A stretch of 33,671 bases of DNA, from the NCBI GenBank assembly GCA_964390645.1, contig CAYMLL010000038.1, forward strand, positions 1 through 33,671. The letters run 5' to 3'. Source of the DNA: CAYMLL01 sp964390645. Its GTDB lineage: Bacteria; Planctomycetota; UBA8108. A model generated the notes under the pieces. That model was not told where the DNA came from. It saw nothing but the letters and a program-made list of their open reading frames with translations, and made no database searches. Position 1 is the stretch's first letter. Each line of letters starts with the position of its first letter. Shown one piece after another: positions 1 to 7,570 of the stretch. A program made the translations under genes and the position numbers.

Positions 1-3000
1 CAGCTCCTGCTTGTCGACGTTTTCGTCGTACGAGGCGCTTCCTTTGAGCGTCACACCGACGCTGGCACCGATGAGGTTGACCGTCGGGCCCTCCGCAACG
101 ACGATGGCGGCCGTCGGCGCGGTGTTGGGACAGTCCGCCGAGACCGTGATCGTCACGAAAGCAGTGTCGGTGGAGCTGCAGTCCTGGCCGTCGCTGACCG
201 CGAGGCGAAAGGTGTAGACACCCACCTCGACAAAGGTCGCGGTCGTCGTGTCCTGCGAGGCCGAGGCGAGCGTCACCGAAGCCGGGCCACTGACTCGCGA
301 CCACGTGTACGAGAGGCCCTGAGTGCCGCCGTCCCCGTCATCCGACCCGGTACCGTCGAGCGTCGCGTCGACGCTGGCACCGGTCATGTTGACGCTGGTT
401 CCGGGATCGACGGTGATGGCAGCCGTCGGAACGTTGTTCTCGCAAGGCGCGCACTCGACCGTGTTCGGGAGGTGAACACCGGCCTTGTAAGCGAACCAGT
501 CGATCTGGATGTCGCCGTCGTTGCCGCCGGAGGGCATGGAGATCGCGAGAAAGTTGCCGACAGCCGCGCCGAAGTCGGGAGTTCCGGCCTGCAGCCCGAC
601 ATCGTCGAAGTTGCCGAAGAGCGCGAACTCGGAGCTGTCGCCGTTGAGGTAGAACCTGACGTTGTAGGAATCGTCACCCTCGGGATCCTCTACCGTCGCC
701 CAGAAGCTGCGGAAGACGGTCGCCACCGTGTTCCCGAGCTGCTCCTGAGGCGCCGTGCTCATCTGCAGGAAGTCACCCGAGTTCAGGTCGACGCTCAGGC
801 CGGCCGGAACCCCCTCGGTGCCGAGGGAGCCGTCGTCCACGAAGTAGACGCCGAGCTGACCGATGCCGTCGGTGATCGGCGAGCCGTCACCGAATTCGCC
901 GGCGGCCAGATACCCGGGAGACTCCGGATTGATGCGGAAACGGCCGGCGATCGTCACGCCGTCGCGCAGCAGGTTCGCGTCAGTGACATCGGTGTCGTAG
1001 CCGAGCAGAAACATCGAGTTGTCCGGGACGTTGTAGCTGTCGGGGTGCTCCGTCGACAGGCTGCCCCCGGGATCGCCTGGATCGCCTGGACCGCGCCCCG
1101 GCCGCCCGCCCGCGGGGGGGGCGCCCGCGCCGCGGGCGGGTTGGGGGGCGACGCCGATACCGCCGGGGCGCTCCCCGTCCGGCGCGGCGCCGACGTCGAG
1201 CGGCGCGGAACCGTCCCACATGTCGTTCGCGGCGCGGATCCAGCTGCCATCGAGGTTCCCGGCCTCGAGAGGGTTGACGTTGTACTGGTCCGACTCCGGG
1301 CCGAAGTCGATGCTGTAGTCCCAGCCGCCATCGGGCGCGAGGAACCTCGCGAGCTCGGCGACCGGTAACACGAACGAGCAGTTGCGGTCGCACGGAGCCT
1401 GCTCACCGTCCGGAGCGATCGGCTGCAGCGTGTAGGTGACCGCGACGCCCGGAGCGAGATCGACGCTGTCGTCGGTGAAGCTCGTCGACTCGCCGCCGAG
1501 ACCGCTGGCGATTTCTACGCCGTCACGCAGAACGGTGAAGCTCTCCCACTCCTTGACGACGTTGTCCCAGACCAGCTCGACCGAACCGGCGACCTCGGTG
1601 CAGGTGAGATCCTCGGGACACAGCGAGAGACCGGCGCAGGTGACGACGCAGAGCTCGCCGCCGTCCGCACCGAGGAAACGCACCTCGTAAGTCGTTTCGT
1701 CCCTCGGTCCGAGCGACTCGACATCGGGGTCGCTGAAGGTCCGGACGCCGGCAGCAAGCGACTCTACGACCTCCCCCTCACGGAGCACGTCGATGGTGGA
1801 CGTGCCGGGAGGGTCGATCGTCCAGTCGAGCTGTGCGGCCGTGGACTGGCCGTCGTCGGCGAGACCGAGGACGCACGTGAGAACGTCCGGGAAGAGCTCG
1901 CCACAGTCGACCGCGCAAGCCGACGTGGCGCCCGCCTGGCCGCCGCTGACGCCGACGATCTCGTACAGGTTGTCGGCGGCGTCGGGAGACGCATCGACGA
2001 CACTGGTCGTTCCGGCCGGGAAGGGCGAACCCGGAAGATCGACCCCGTTGCGTGTGACCACGTACTCGTCGTGAGTGCTGACGTTCCACGACACGGTCAC
2101 CGAACCCGCAACGGGATCGCCGACGCAGGCGAATCCCGAGATGGGGATCTCGAGCCCGGTCACGAGCTCCGGAATGAGCGAGAAGTCCGAGCTCGTGAGA
2201 CCGACGTTGACACCCATGATCGCGATGACATTGTCGCCGACCGCGATCAGGTTCGCCGGCACGCCGAAGATCTCTGCATCGCCCGACTCGTGGTTGCCAT
2301 CGGCGGCCGAGTCGTGAGCGATGATCTCGTCACCGGGCACGGTGGCACGAGCGAACTCGACTCCGTTGAAGTAGGCGATGAACCCATCGTCGTAGTCGAT
2401 CGACAGCGCGAGCCCGCTGACATCGGCGAGATTCGCTACGCTCAGCGTCTTGCGAACGTAGACCGTCAGGTAACCGGAAGAGCTCTCGTCGACGTCCGGC
2501 GTGTCGGGGTCGTCCACCTGGGGTTGCATGTCGTCGAGCGCCGTATTGTCATCGCCGTCACCGTAGCCGAAGCCGGACGGGCCGACCTCCCAGGCACCGT
2601 CGTCGAAGTCCGGCTGTGCCCACCCCAGCGTCGCCAGACCGCCGCCGTCCGGAGATGGCTCCTCGGTGCCACGGAAGAAGCTCCAGTCGTCACCCTCGGG
2701 ACAGATGGTGATCGTGGCGTCGGTCAGAGTGCACGTGAGCAGGTCACAGGTGTCCGCGCCCTTCGCGTGCGTCACCTCGTAGATCAGAGGGTTGTCGACG
2801 GACGGGGCCGGCGCATCGGCGTCGAGGACCGACTCCGTGTCACTCGAGAAGGGAGAGCCTGCGATCTCCACGCCGTTACGTGTCACCGTGATCGCGTCGT
2901 GGTTACCCTCGAGGTCGTTCACCCAGGAGACCTGTACACCGCCCCGAGTGTAGACGCAGGCCACGTCCGCGGGGTCCGGACAGATGAGGCCACCGGTCGT

Positions 3001-4503
3001 CAGCCTCGGTATCAGCGAGAAGTCGGAGCTCCCGAGCGTCGTGTTGAGGCCCAGAATCGCCAGCGTGTTCTCCCCGTCCTCCAGCGCTGCGACGTCCAGA
3101 AGAAAGGTCTCCGACGCGCCGGCCTCGTGGTTACCGTCGGCCAGGTCGTCGAAGGCCTGTACGGTTCCCGTGTCAGCGATGTTGGAACGAGCCACCTCGA
3201 CGCCGTTGAGGTACGCGACGAAGCCATCGTCGTAGTCGATCTCCAGCGCCAGGATCTCCACGTCCGCAACGGCGACGACAAAATCGGTCCGCAGGTAGAC
3301 GCTCGAGTACGTGTCCTCCATGTCGTCGAGGACCGTCGTGTCGTCACCATCGCCGTAGCCGAAGCCCGAGGCTCCGAGCTCCCAGGCGCTGTCGTCAAAG
3401 GCCGGGTCCGTCCACGCCAGCGTCGGGCTCGCGTCGTCCGGATCGGGGCTCGGCTCCTCGTTGCCGCGGAAGAAGAGCCACGAATCACCGACGTCGACGA
3501 GGGACACCTGGCTCGTCGTACAGCATTCGATCGAATCGCAGGGCGCGCCATCGATCGCCGCGACGATCTCGTAACAATGGGCCGTGCCGCCGTCGTCCTC
3601 ATCGACTATGACCTCGGTGTCACCGTCGAACGGGGAGCCAGCGAGCGGCACGCCGTCGCGCGCGACCGCGATGGAGTCGTAGGTCGCCACGGGGTCGTTG
3701 GTCCACGAGACCCTCGTCCCGTCGGGCTGACGCGAGCACGACGCAGAAGTCGGACAGAGGGCATCGAGATCATCGGATGCGATGATCTCCAAATCGATCA
3801 GAAGATCCGAGCTGGTGTCGTTGATGTTCTTGATCTCGATCGCGAGCGTGTTGCTTCCGGCAACGAGCTCGCCGACACTCGGCGTGATGTCGAAGCTGTT
3901 CGGTTCGGCCGTGTACTCGTGACTGCCGTTCGCGAACGTCGCATGGTCAGCCTCATCACCCGCACCGACGTTGTGTCTCGCGACCTCGATGCCGTTGAAA
4001 TAGAGCACGAAGCCATCGTCGTGCTGCGTGTCGAGCGTCAGCTCCGTGATCACCGACGGATCGACAACATCGAAGGTCCGACGACAGTAGAGCGTCGAAT
4101 AGCCCCCGGCGGCGGAGCTCGGAATGGTCGTGGGGATGTTCTTGGCGGCGCTGCCGTAGCCGATCGGCGCGATCGCGTCCTCGAGCCAGACCCCGACGAG
4201 CGGATCGGGAAGCGGCTCCGGCAGCGCCGGAAGCGCAAAACCAGGCGCTTTCCACGCCTCGATCGGCTCCGACGGTGCGACCGACCCGACGAAGTAGTCC
4301 CAGCCGTCGCTACCGAAGGCGACGAGAGTATCCTGCGCATCGACCCGGACCGACATCACCGAGACGATCGCCGGGAGCAGCGCCAGGCCACTTCTCCACC
4401 GCCGTCCTCGACACCCTGTCCGGAACGTCCCAGTCGACGACGTTTCAGTCAACGACGTTTCAGTCAACGACGTTTCAGTCAACGACGCGCCTGTCTGCAG
4501 CAT
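1..4503 (-). CDS. Giant modular secreted protein, N-terminal part (C-terminus beyond left edge)
   Basis: The minus strand is open from an ATG at 4503 to the window edge (1501 codons, no stop), with a ribosome-binding site (GGGAGGA) just upstream. The N-terminus has a SLTET pentapeptide repeat, then a basic stretch and a hydrophobic segment ending in VDAQ (about residues 30-56), read as a signal peptide. Three related beta-sandwich modules follow, at roughly 60-243, 334-501 and 604-781. Modules 2 and 3 share FFRGxEEPSPD, SGFGYGDGDD and the YDDGF-AYxNGVE core; module 1 keeps a DDGFVLYFNGIEVAR version. Fibronectin-III-like segments (SW.N....Y..I.V.R.G) separate them. A concanavalin-like domain lies at about 1035-1340, interrupted by a Gly/Pro/Arg-rich linker, and PKD-like repeats follow to the edge. 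Such proteins are common at planctomycete cell surfaces. The substrate is unknown and any C-terminal anchor is out of view. Confidence 0.85.
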   Translation of the reverse strand, partial: MLQTGASLTETSLTETSLTETSSTGTFRTGCRGRRWRSGLALLPAIVSVMSVRVDAQDTLVAFGSDGWDYFVGSVAPSEPIEAWKAPGFALPALPEPLPDPLVGVWLEDAIAPIGYGSAAKNIPTTIPSSAAGGYSTLYCRRTFDVVDPSVITELTLDTQHDDGFVLYFNGIEVARHNVGAGDEADHATFANGSHEYTAEPNSFDITPSVGELVAGSNTLAIEIKNINDTSSDLLIDLEIIASDDLDALCPTSASCSRQPDGTRVSWTNDPVATYDSIAVARDGVPLAGSPFDGDTEVIVDEDDGGTAHCYEIVAAIDGAPCDSIECCTTSQVSLVDVGDSWLFFRGNEEPSPDPDDASPTLAWTDPAFDDSAWELGASGFGYGDGDDTTVLDDMEDTYSSVYLRTDFVVAVADVEILALEIDYDDGFVAYLNGVEVARSNIADTGTVQAFDDLADGNHEAGASETFLLDVAALEDGENTLAILGLNTTLGSSDFSLIPRLTTGGLICPDPADVACVYTRGGVQVSWVNDLEGNHDAITVTRNGVEIAGSPFSSDTESVLDADAPAPSVDNPLIYEVTHAKGADTCDLLTCTLTDATITICPEGDDWSFFRGTEEPSPDGGGLATLGWAQPDFDDGAWEVGPSGFGYGDGDDNTALDDMQPQVDDPDTPDVDESSSGYLTVYVRKTLSVANLADVSGLALSIDYDDGFIAYFNGVEFARATVPGDEIIAHDSAADGNHESGDAEIFGVPANLIAVGDNVIAIMGVNVGLTSSDFSLIPELVTGLEIPISGFACVGDPVAGSVTVSWNVSTHDEYVVTRNGVDLPGSPFPAGTTSVVDASPDAADNLYEIVGVSGGQAGATSACAVDCGELFPDVLTCVLGLADDGQSTAAQLDWTIDPPGTSTIDVLREGEVVESLAAGVRTFSDPDVESLGPRDETTYEVRFLGADGGELCVVTCAGLSLCPEDLTCTEVAGSVELVWDNVVKEWESFTVLRDGVEIASGLGGESTSFTDDSVDLAPGVAVTYTLQPIAPDGEQAPCDRNCSFVLPVAELARFLAPDGGWDYSIDFGPESDQYNVNPLEAGNLDGSWIRAANDMWDGSAPLDVGAAPDGERPGGIGVAPQPARGAGAPPAGGRPGRGPGDPGDPGGSLSTEHPDSYNVPDNSMFLLGYDTDVTDANLLRDGVTIAGRFRINPESPGYLAAGEFGDGSPITDGIGQLGVYFVDDGSLGTEGVPAGLSVDLNSGDFLQMSTAPQEQLGNTVATVFRSFWATVEDPEGDDSYNVRFYLNGDSSEFALFGNFDDVGLQAGTPDFGAAVGNFLAISMPSGGNDGDIQIDWFAYKAGVHLPNTVECAPCENNVPTAAITVDPGTSVNMTGASVDATLDGTGSDDGDGGTQGLSYTWSRVSGPASVTLASASQDTTTATFVEVGVYTFRLAVSDGQDCSSTDTAFVTITVSADCPNTAPTAAIVVAEGPTVNLIGASVGVTLKGSASYDENVDKQEL
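1105..1140. repeat. Perfect 11-bp GC-only inverted repeat inside the giant gene
   Basis: The arms CCCGCCCGCGG (1105-1115) and CCGCGGGCGGG (1130-1140) are exact reverse complements separated by 14 nt of G/C. The stretch encodes a low-complexity linker rich in Gly, Pro, Arg and Ala, ending in collagen-like GDPGDPGG, placed inside a concanavalin-like domain. The reading frame stays open through it. Such a block could slow polymerases and is a likely place for assembly error. Confidence 0.85.
4431..4490. repeat. 15-bp tandem repeat, four copies
   Basis: Four consecutive 15-bp units based on CAGTCAACGACGTTT. The two middle copies are identical, the first has one mismatch and the last differs in its final three bases. 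The unit length is a multiple of three, so the repeat encodes the pentapeptide SLTET in the extreme N-terminus of the giant secreted protein, upstream of its hydrophobic signal segment. Copy-number change would alter length without breaking the frame. Confidence 0.9.
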
Positions 4504-4752
4504 GGTGCTAGCTTCCTCCCGAGAACCCGTCGGACCGCTGGGGGCGGCCCAAAATCTCCACATGCGGCTTCACCCGGAGCGTCTCCGACCGCCATGTTCA
4601 GACCCGGGAGACCACCTCGACGCCCGGTTTGTAGACCGCGCGAGGTGTCGGCCCAGGAGCCAACGTGAATGGTAACCCGTGACCGGAGAAACCAACAACG
4701 CAAATGTCGACCCGCTCGACCGAGCCCGGACGCCGCGGTAGAGTAGGCCCCG
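4504..4752. promoter_or_regulatory. Divergent intergenic region between giant secreted protein and MoxR operon
   Basis: These 249 nt separate two divergent start codons, so promoters for both directions should lie here. On the plus strand TCGACC, 17 nt and TAGAGT end about 10 nt before the MoxR ATG. If used, this sigma70-like pair would give a nearly leaderless transcript, but the match is weak. A good ribosome-binding site for the minus gene lies at the left end. No other gene or clear operator was seen. Confidence 0.3.
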
Positions 4753-5952
4753 ATGCCTCCTGTCAACCCGGAAACTGTTCAGCGGCTGCGAAGCGATGTC
4801 CTCGATCCGTTGCGCCAGCGTTTCGCCGGGCGCGACGAGCTCATCGAGCTGCTGGCGCTGGTGCTCGTCGCCGGCGAGAACCTGCTCATCGTCGGACCTC
4901 CCGGCACGGCGAAGTCGGAGCTCGTCGCGGAGCTCGCCCGTCGCCTGGATGGACGCTATTTCGAGTACCTCCTGACACGCTTCACCGAGCCGTCGGAGCT
5001 CTTCGGCCCGGTGGACATCACACGTCTGCGAGAAGGCGAGATCACGACCCGCACACGCGGCATGTTGCCCGAGGCGGAGATCGCGTTCCTCGACGAGGTG
5101 TTCAACGCCGGATCGGCCATCCTCAACACGCTGCTCGGCATTCTGGACAACGGGGTCTTTCGCCGCGCAGGCGAGACACGACGGGCACCGTTGATCTCGG
5201 TGCTGGGCGCGACGAACTCGGTTCCCGACGACCCGGAACTGCGGGCGCTGGAGGATCGCTTCGCCGTACGGATCGAGGTCGACCTTCTCGGAGATCGACA
5301 GATCGGCACACTGCTCGAGCGCGGCTGGGCGATCGAACGCTCGCGTCTGTCGCCACGAGGCGACAACGACGCTCATACGTCCTTCAGCTGCGACGAGCTC
5401 CGCGAGCTGCACCGCGCCGTCGCCGCGTGCGATGTCACCGCGGTGCGCCCACCGCTGGAGACCGCGATCCGTCGCGCGCGCGCCGGCGGGGTCCGCCTCA
5501 GCGACCGGCGCGCGGTGAAGCTTCAGCGTCTGGCGGCGGCGTCCGCCGTACTCTGTGGACGGGTGACGGCTCTTCCGACCGACCTGTGGCCACTGCGCTA
5601 CATCTGGGAACGAAGTGACGATCGCCCCATCCTCGAGGAGATCGTCGACGAGCTCACCGTCGCCTCGGACGACGGCGCCGGCGATGAGCGGACCCATCCG
5701 CTTCTCGACTCCGGACGCCCGCCGGGCGAGCTTCTCGAGGGGCTCGGCGCGCTGGAGGGCGTGGGCGAGGAGCTGGCCGAGCAGGGCGTCGCGGAACTAT
5801 GCGACGACCTGCACACCCGACTGCAGGACCTCGACTCACAACGACGCTGGTGCCGACCGCGCAGCGAAGGCGAGACCGAGCAGCTACGCGAGCTCGGCGA
5901 GCGGCTCGAGAGCCTGGCGACAACGCTGGTTCGCAAGGAAGGCGGGGAGTGA
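4753..5952 (+). CDS. MoxR-family AAA+ ATPase of a MoxR-vWA-propeller system
   Basis: 399-aa cytoplasmic AAA+ ATPase of the MoxR/RavA class. These work as chaperone-like remodelling machines with von Willebrand A proteins. Walker A is GPPGTAKS (residues 48-55), Walker B is IAFLDEVF (about 110-117), the sensor-1 Asn is in GATNS (about 155) and an arginine-finger-like EDRF lies near 167-170. The N-terminal FAGRDELIELLALVLVAGENLLIVG block is typical of the family. At 399 aa it exceeds a minimal MoxR (about 320-330), owing to a C-terminal charged, Glu/Arg-rich, probably helical extension. It is the first of four overlapping genes; its stop overlaps the next GTG start by 4 nt. The vWA-like and propeller neighbours indicate a ternary bpX-type system rather than an isolated maturation chaperone. 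Confidence 0.9.
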   Translation: MPPVNPETVQRLRSDVLDPLRQRFAGRDELIELLALVLVAGENLLIVGPPGTAKSELVAELARRLDGRYFEYLLTRFTEPSELFGPVDITRLREGEITTRTRGMLPEAEIAFLDEVFNAGSAILNTLLGILDNGVFRRAGETRRAPLISVLGATNSVPDDPELRALEDRFAVRIEVDLLGDRQIGTLLERGWAIERSRLSPRGDNDAHTSFSCDELRELHRAVAACDVTAVRPPLETAIRRARAGGVRLSDRRAVKLQRLAAASAVLCGRVTALPTDLWPLRYIWERSDDRPILEEIVDELTVASDDGAGDERTHPLLDSGRPPGELLEGLGALEGVGEELAEQGVAELCDDLHTRLQDLDSQRRWCRPRSEGETEQLRELGERLESLATTLVRKEGGE

Positions 5953-6875
5953 GCTCTCCACGCACTCCGCTCGACGCTGTCCCCGTCGAGCCACCGACCG
6001 ACGTGATCTTCTGGCTGCGTCCCGTCGACGTCGCGCGCGTCCTCGAGCTTCCGGTCCCGACGTCCCCGCACACCGCGGCGCTGACGCCGCGCGCTCTGGT
6101 TACCCGACACGGACTGCTCGTTCACACTCACCTCGGCGACAGGACCCTAGTACGAGGACCGAGCTCCCGGGGCGCGCGCTGCTTCTTCCGAGCCAGCGGC
6201 GCGGAGAGCTGCTGGGTGGAATGCCGCCACCCGCTGCCACGCGGAAGCGCACCGCCACCGAGGGGGTCACCGTCGAAGGCTCCGCGAGCGGGACGGGACG
6301 CGCGGATCACCTTGCTGACGTCCGACGCCTCGCTCCCGTGGTCCGCTCCACCCCCGGCAGCATGGCCGACGCTACGCGATGTGCTGCGCTGGAAATGCGG
6401 CCCGCACGCCGGCACGGTGCCGACGACTCGCTCCGAGCACACTGAGCCGCTACTCATCCGGCTGCTCCCCACGCCGCCGCTCGAGCACGTCGCCGGCTGC
6501 CTCGCGCGACGCGGCGAGCACCCGGACTTCGGTCGACGGCTGGGCGCGCTGGCCCCACGCCAACGTCGCGGCCTGCGGCTCTTCGCGACACCGAGCCACT
6601 GGTGCATGCTCTGCGCGCGCGGGCTCGACGAGCAGTGTCCTCGCGCCGGCAGGTGGCTGCGCGACCTGGGAACGCCGATCGAGCCTGTCCTGATCCCCGT
6701 AGATCGCACACCAGCGCCGGGCTTTCAAGGCGCGGAGATTCGCCGCTGCCACGGAATCGAAGACGGACGCGGACTGCTCTGGTGGGACGACGACGACGGG
6801 GAGCACAGCGTGCGGATCGAACGCAGTGACCTCCTGACACCGACCGACGAGCTACTGCGCGGATGGAGATGGTGA
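5949..6875 (+). CDS. Unassigned 308-aa protein of the MoxR-vWA-propeller cassette
   Basis: I choose the GTG at 5949, which overlaps the MoxR stop (GTGA) and follows a purine-rich AAGGAAGG site. An open frame continues upstream, but its translation is Arg-rich shadow sequence. The protein has no signal peptide or membrane segment. The first 100 residues look like a small beta-rich domain (DVIFWLRPVDVARVLELP, then ALVTRHGLLVHTHLGDRTLV). The middle is Pro/Ala-rich and lower in complexity. The C-terminal half carries a cysteine group, WCMLCARGLDEQC, that could bind a metal, and ends with an acidic WWDDDDGEHSV strand. I do not recognise a named family. Position between MoxR and the vWA-like gene suggests a bpX-type accessory domain protein; that is inference from context. 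Confidence 0.75.
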   Translation: MSSPRTPLDAVPVEPPTDVIFWLRPVDVARVLELPVPTSPHTAALTPRALVTRHGLLVHTHLGDRTLVRGPSSRGARCFFRASGAESCWVECRHPLPRGSAPPPRGSPSKAPRAGRDARITLLTSDASLPWSAPPPAAWPTLRDVLRWKCGPHAGTVPTTRSEHTEPLLIRLLPTPPLEHVAGCLARRGEHPDFGRRLGALAPRQRRGLRLFATPSHWCMLCARGLDEQCPRAGRWLRDLGTPIEPVLIPVDRTPAPGFQGAEIRRCHGIEDGRGLLWWDDDDGEHSVRIERSDLLTPTDELLRGWRW

Positions 6876-7570
6876 TGAGCGGATCGTGCGGACGCCCGGA
6901 AGATCTCACGGACGCGGCCCTGACGCACGTACGCGGCGGCAAGGTCATCATCGAGGCCCGTCGCCGGGCACGCGGGCGGCTCCTGCAACGCGAGGGGATC
7001 GACATCGGTCCTCGCGGCAGAACCGGTGGCTGGAACGGGCTCGGTCGCGGCAGCTCATTCGAGAGTCTCGCGATGAGCGAGTACTCCCACGACGACGACG
7101 AGCTCCTGCGGCGCCACATCGACGGTGAACAGCTCCTCCTGCGGCGCGACGAGTCCCGAAGTCGACCGCGCTGCCCACTCGCCTGTGTCTCTCTCACCGC
7201 CTCGACCCTCGGGACACCACGTCTCGTCGCCGCCGGTATCGCGCTGGCCCTCAGCGAGCACGCCCGGTCTCACGGCGTCGAGAGTCCTCCCGTTCTGGTC
7301 AACGCCACGCGCTCAACAACACTCTCTTCACTGACCGAGCTGCAGGCTCTCCTCGACACTCCGCCGGCCGCGCGAGCCGCGAGCGTCACGGCATGGCGCG
7401 ACGCGGTCGCCGGACGGCGCGGCACGTGGATCGCGACGGCAGCGTACCTGATCGCTCACGAAGGCGACGTCGCGCACACCGCGGAGGCTCTCTTCGACGG
7501 GACGTTCATGCTTCGAGGGACGGCGGTCGACCTGCGACGAGGCAGTGAACATACCGGAGCGCCTCGTTGA
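6875..7570 (+). CDS. Degenerate von Willebrand A-like protein
   Basis: 231 aa. The ATG at 6875 overlaps the previous stop (TGATG) and has GGAG about 6 nt upstream; GTG 6872 and ATG 6863 are alternatives. The N-terminal 65 residues are basic and Gly-rich. From about residue 66 there is an acidic SEYSHDDDEL stretch, then CPLACVSLTASTLGTPRLVAAGIALAL, which resembles strand 1, the metal-site loop and helix 1 of a vWA domain. At the metal-ion-dependent adhesion site, DxSxS would correspond to SLTAS (106-110), so the key Asp is absent. A second strand-like PPVLVN and a later IATAAYLI segment follow. MoxR proteins nearly always pair with vWA partners, so context supports the call. The fold assignment from sequence alone is tentative. 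Confidence 0.6.
   Translation: MSGSCGRPEDLTDAALTHVRGGKVIIEARRRARGRLLQREGIDIGPRGRTGGWNGLGRGSSFESLAMSEYSHDDDELLRRHIDGEQLLLRRDESRSRPRCPLACVSLTASTLGTPRLVAAGIALALSEHARSHGVESPPVLVNATRSTTLSSLTELQALLDTPPAARAASVTAWRDAVAGRRGTWIATAAYLIAHEGDVAHTAEALFDGTFMLRGTAVDLRRGSEHTGAPR

Noticed and set aside
472..1368. 298-codon plus-strand open frame
   Set aside because: Shadow of the same minus-strand gene; composition typical of antisense GC-rich DNA.
4431..4490. Short CRISPR-like array
   Set aside because: Units are contiguous 15-mers without spacers and code in frame for SLTET repeats.
1..4503. Possible frameshifts in the giant gene, suggested by many short overlapping minus-strand frames
   Set aside because: Reading the minus frame from 4503 codon by codon gave no stop to the edge; the short frames are in other registers.
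2071..4668. 865-codon plus-strand open frame
   Set aside because: It lies opposite the giant minus-strand gene, is rich in Arg, Asp and Val with no family resemblance, and the minus frame shows clear repeated domains.
4570..5697. 375-codon minus-strand open frame
   Set aside because: Antisense to the MoxR ATPase, which carries intact Walker motifs.
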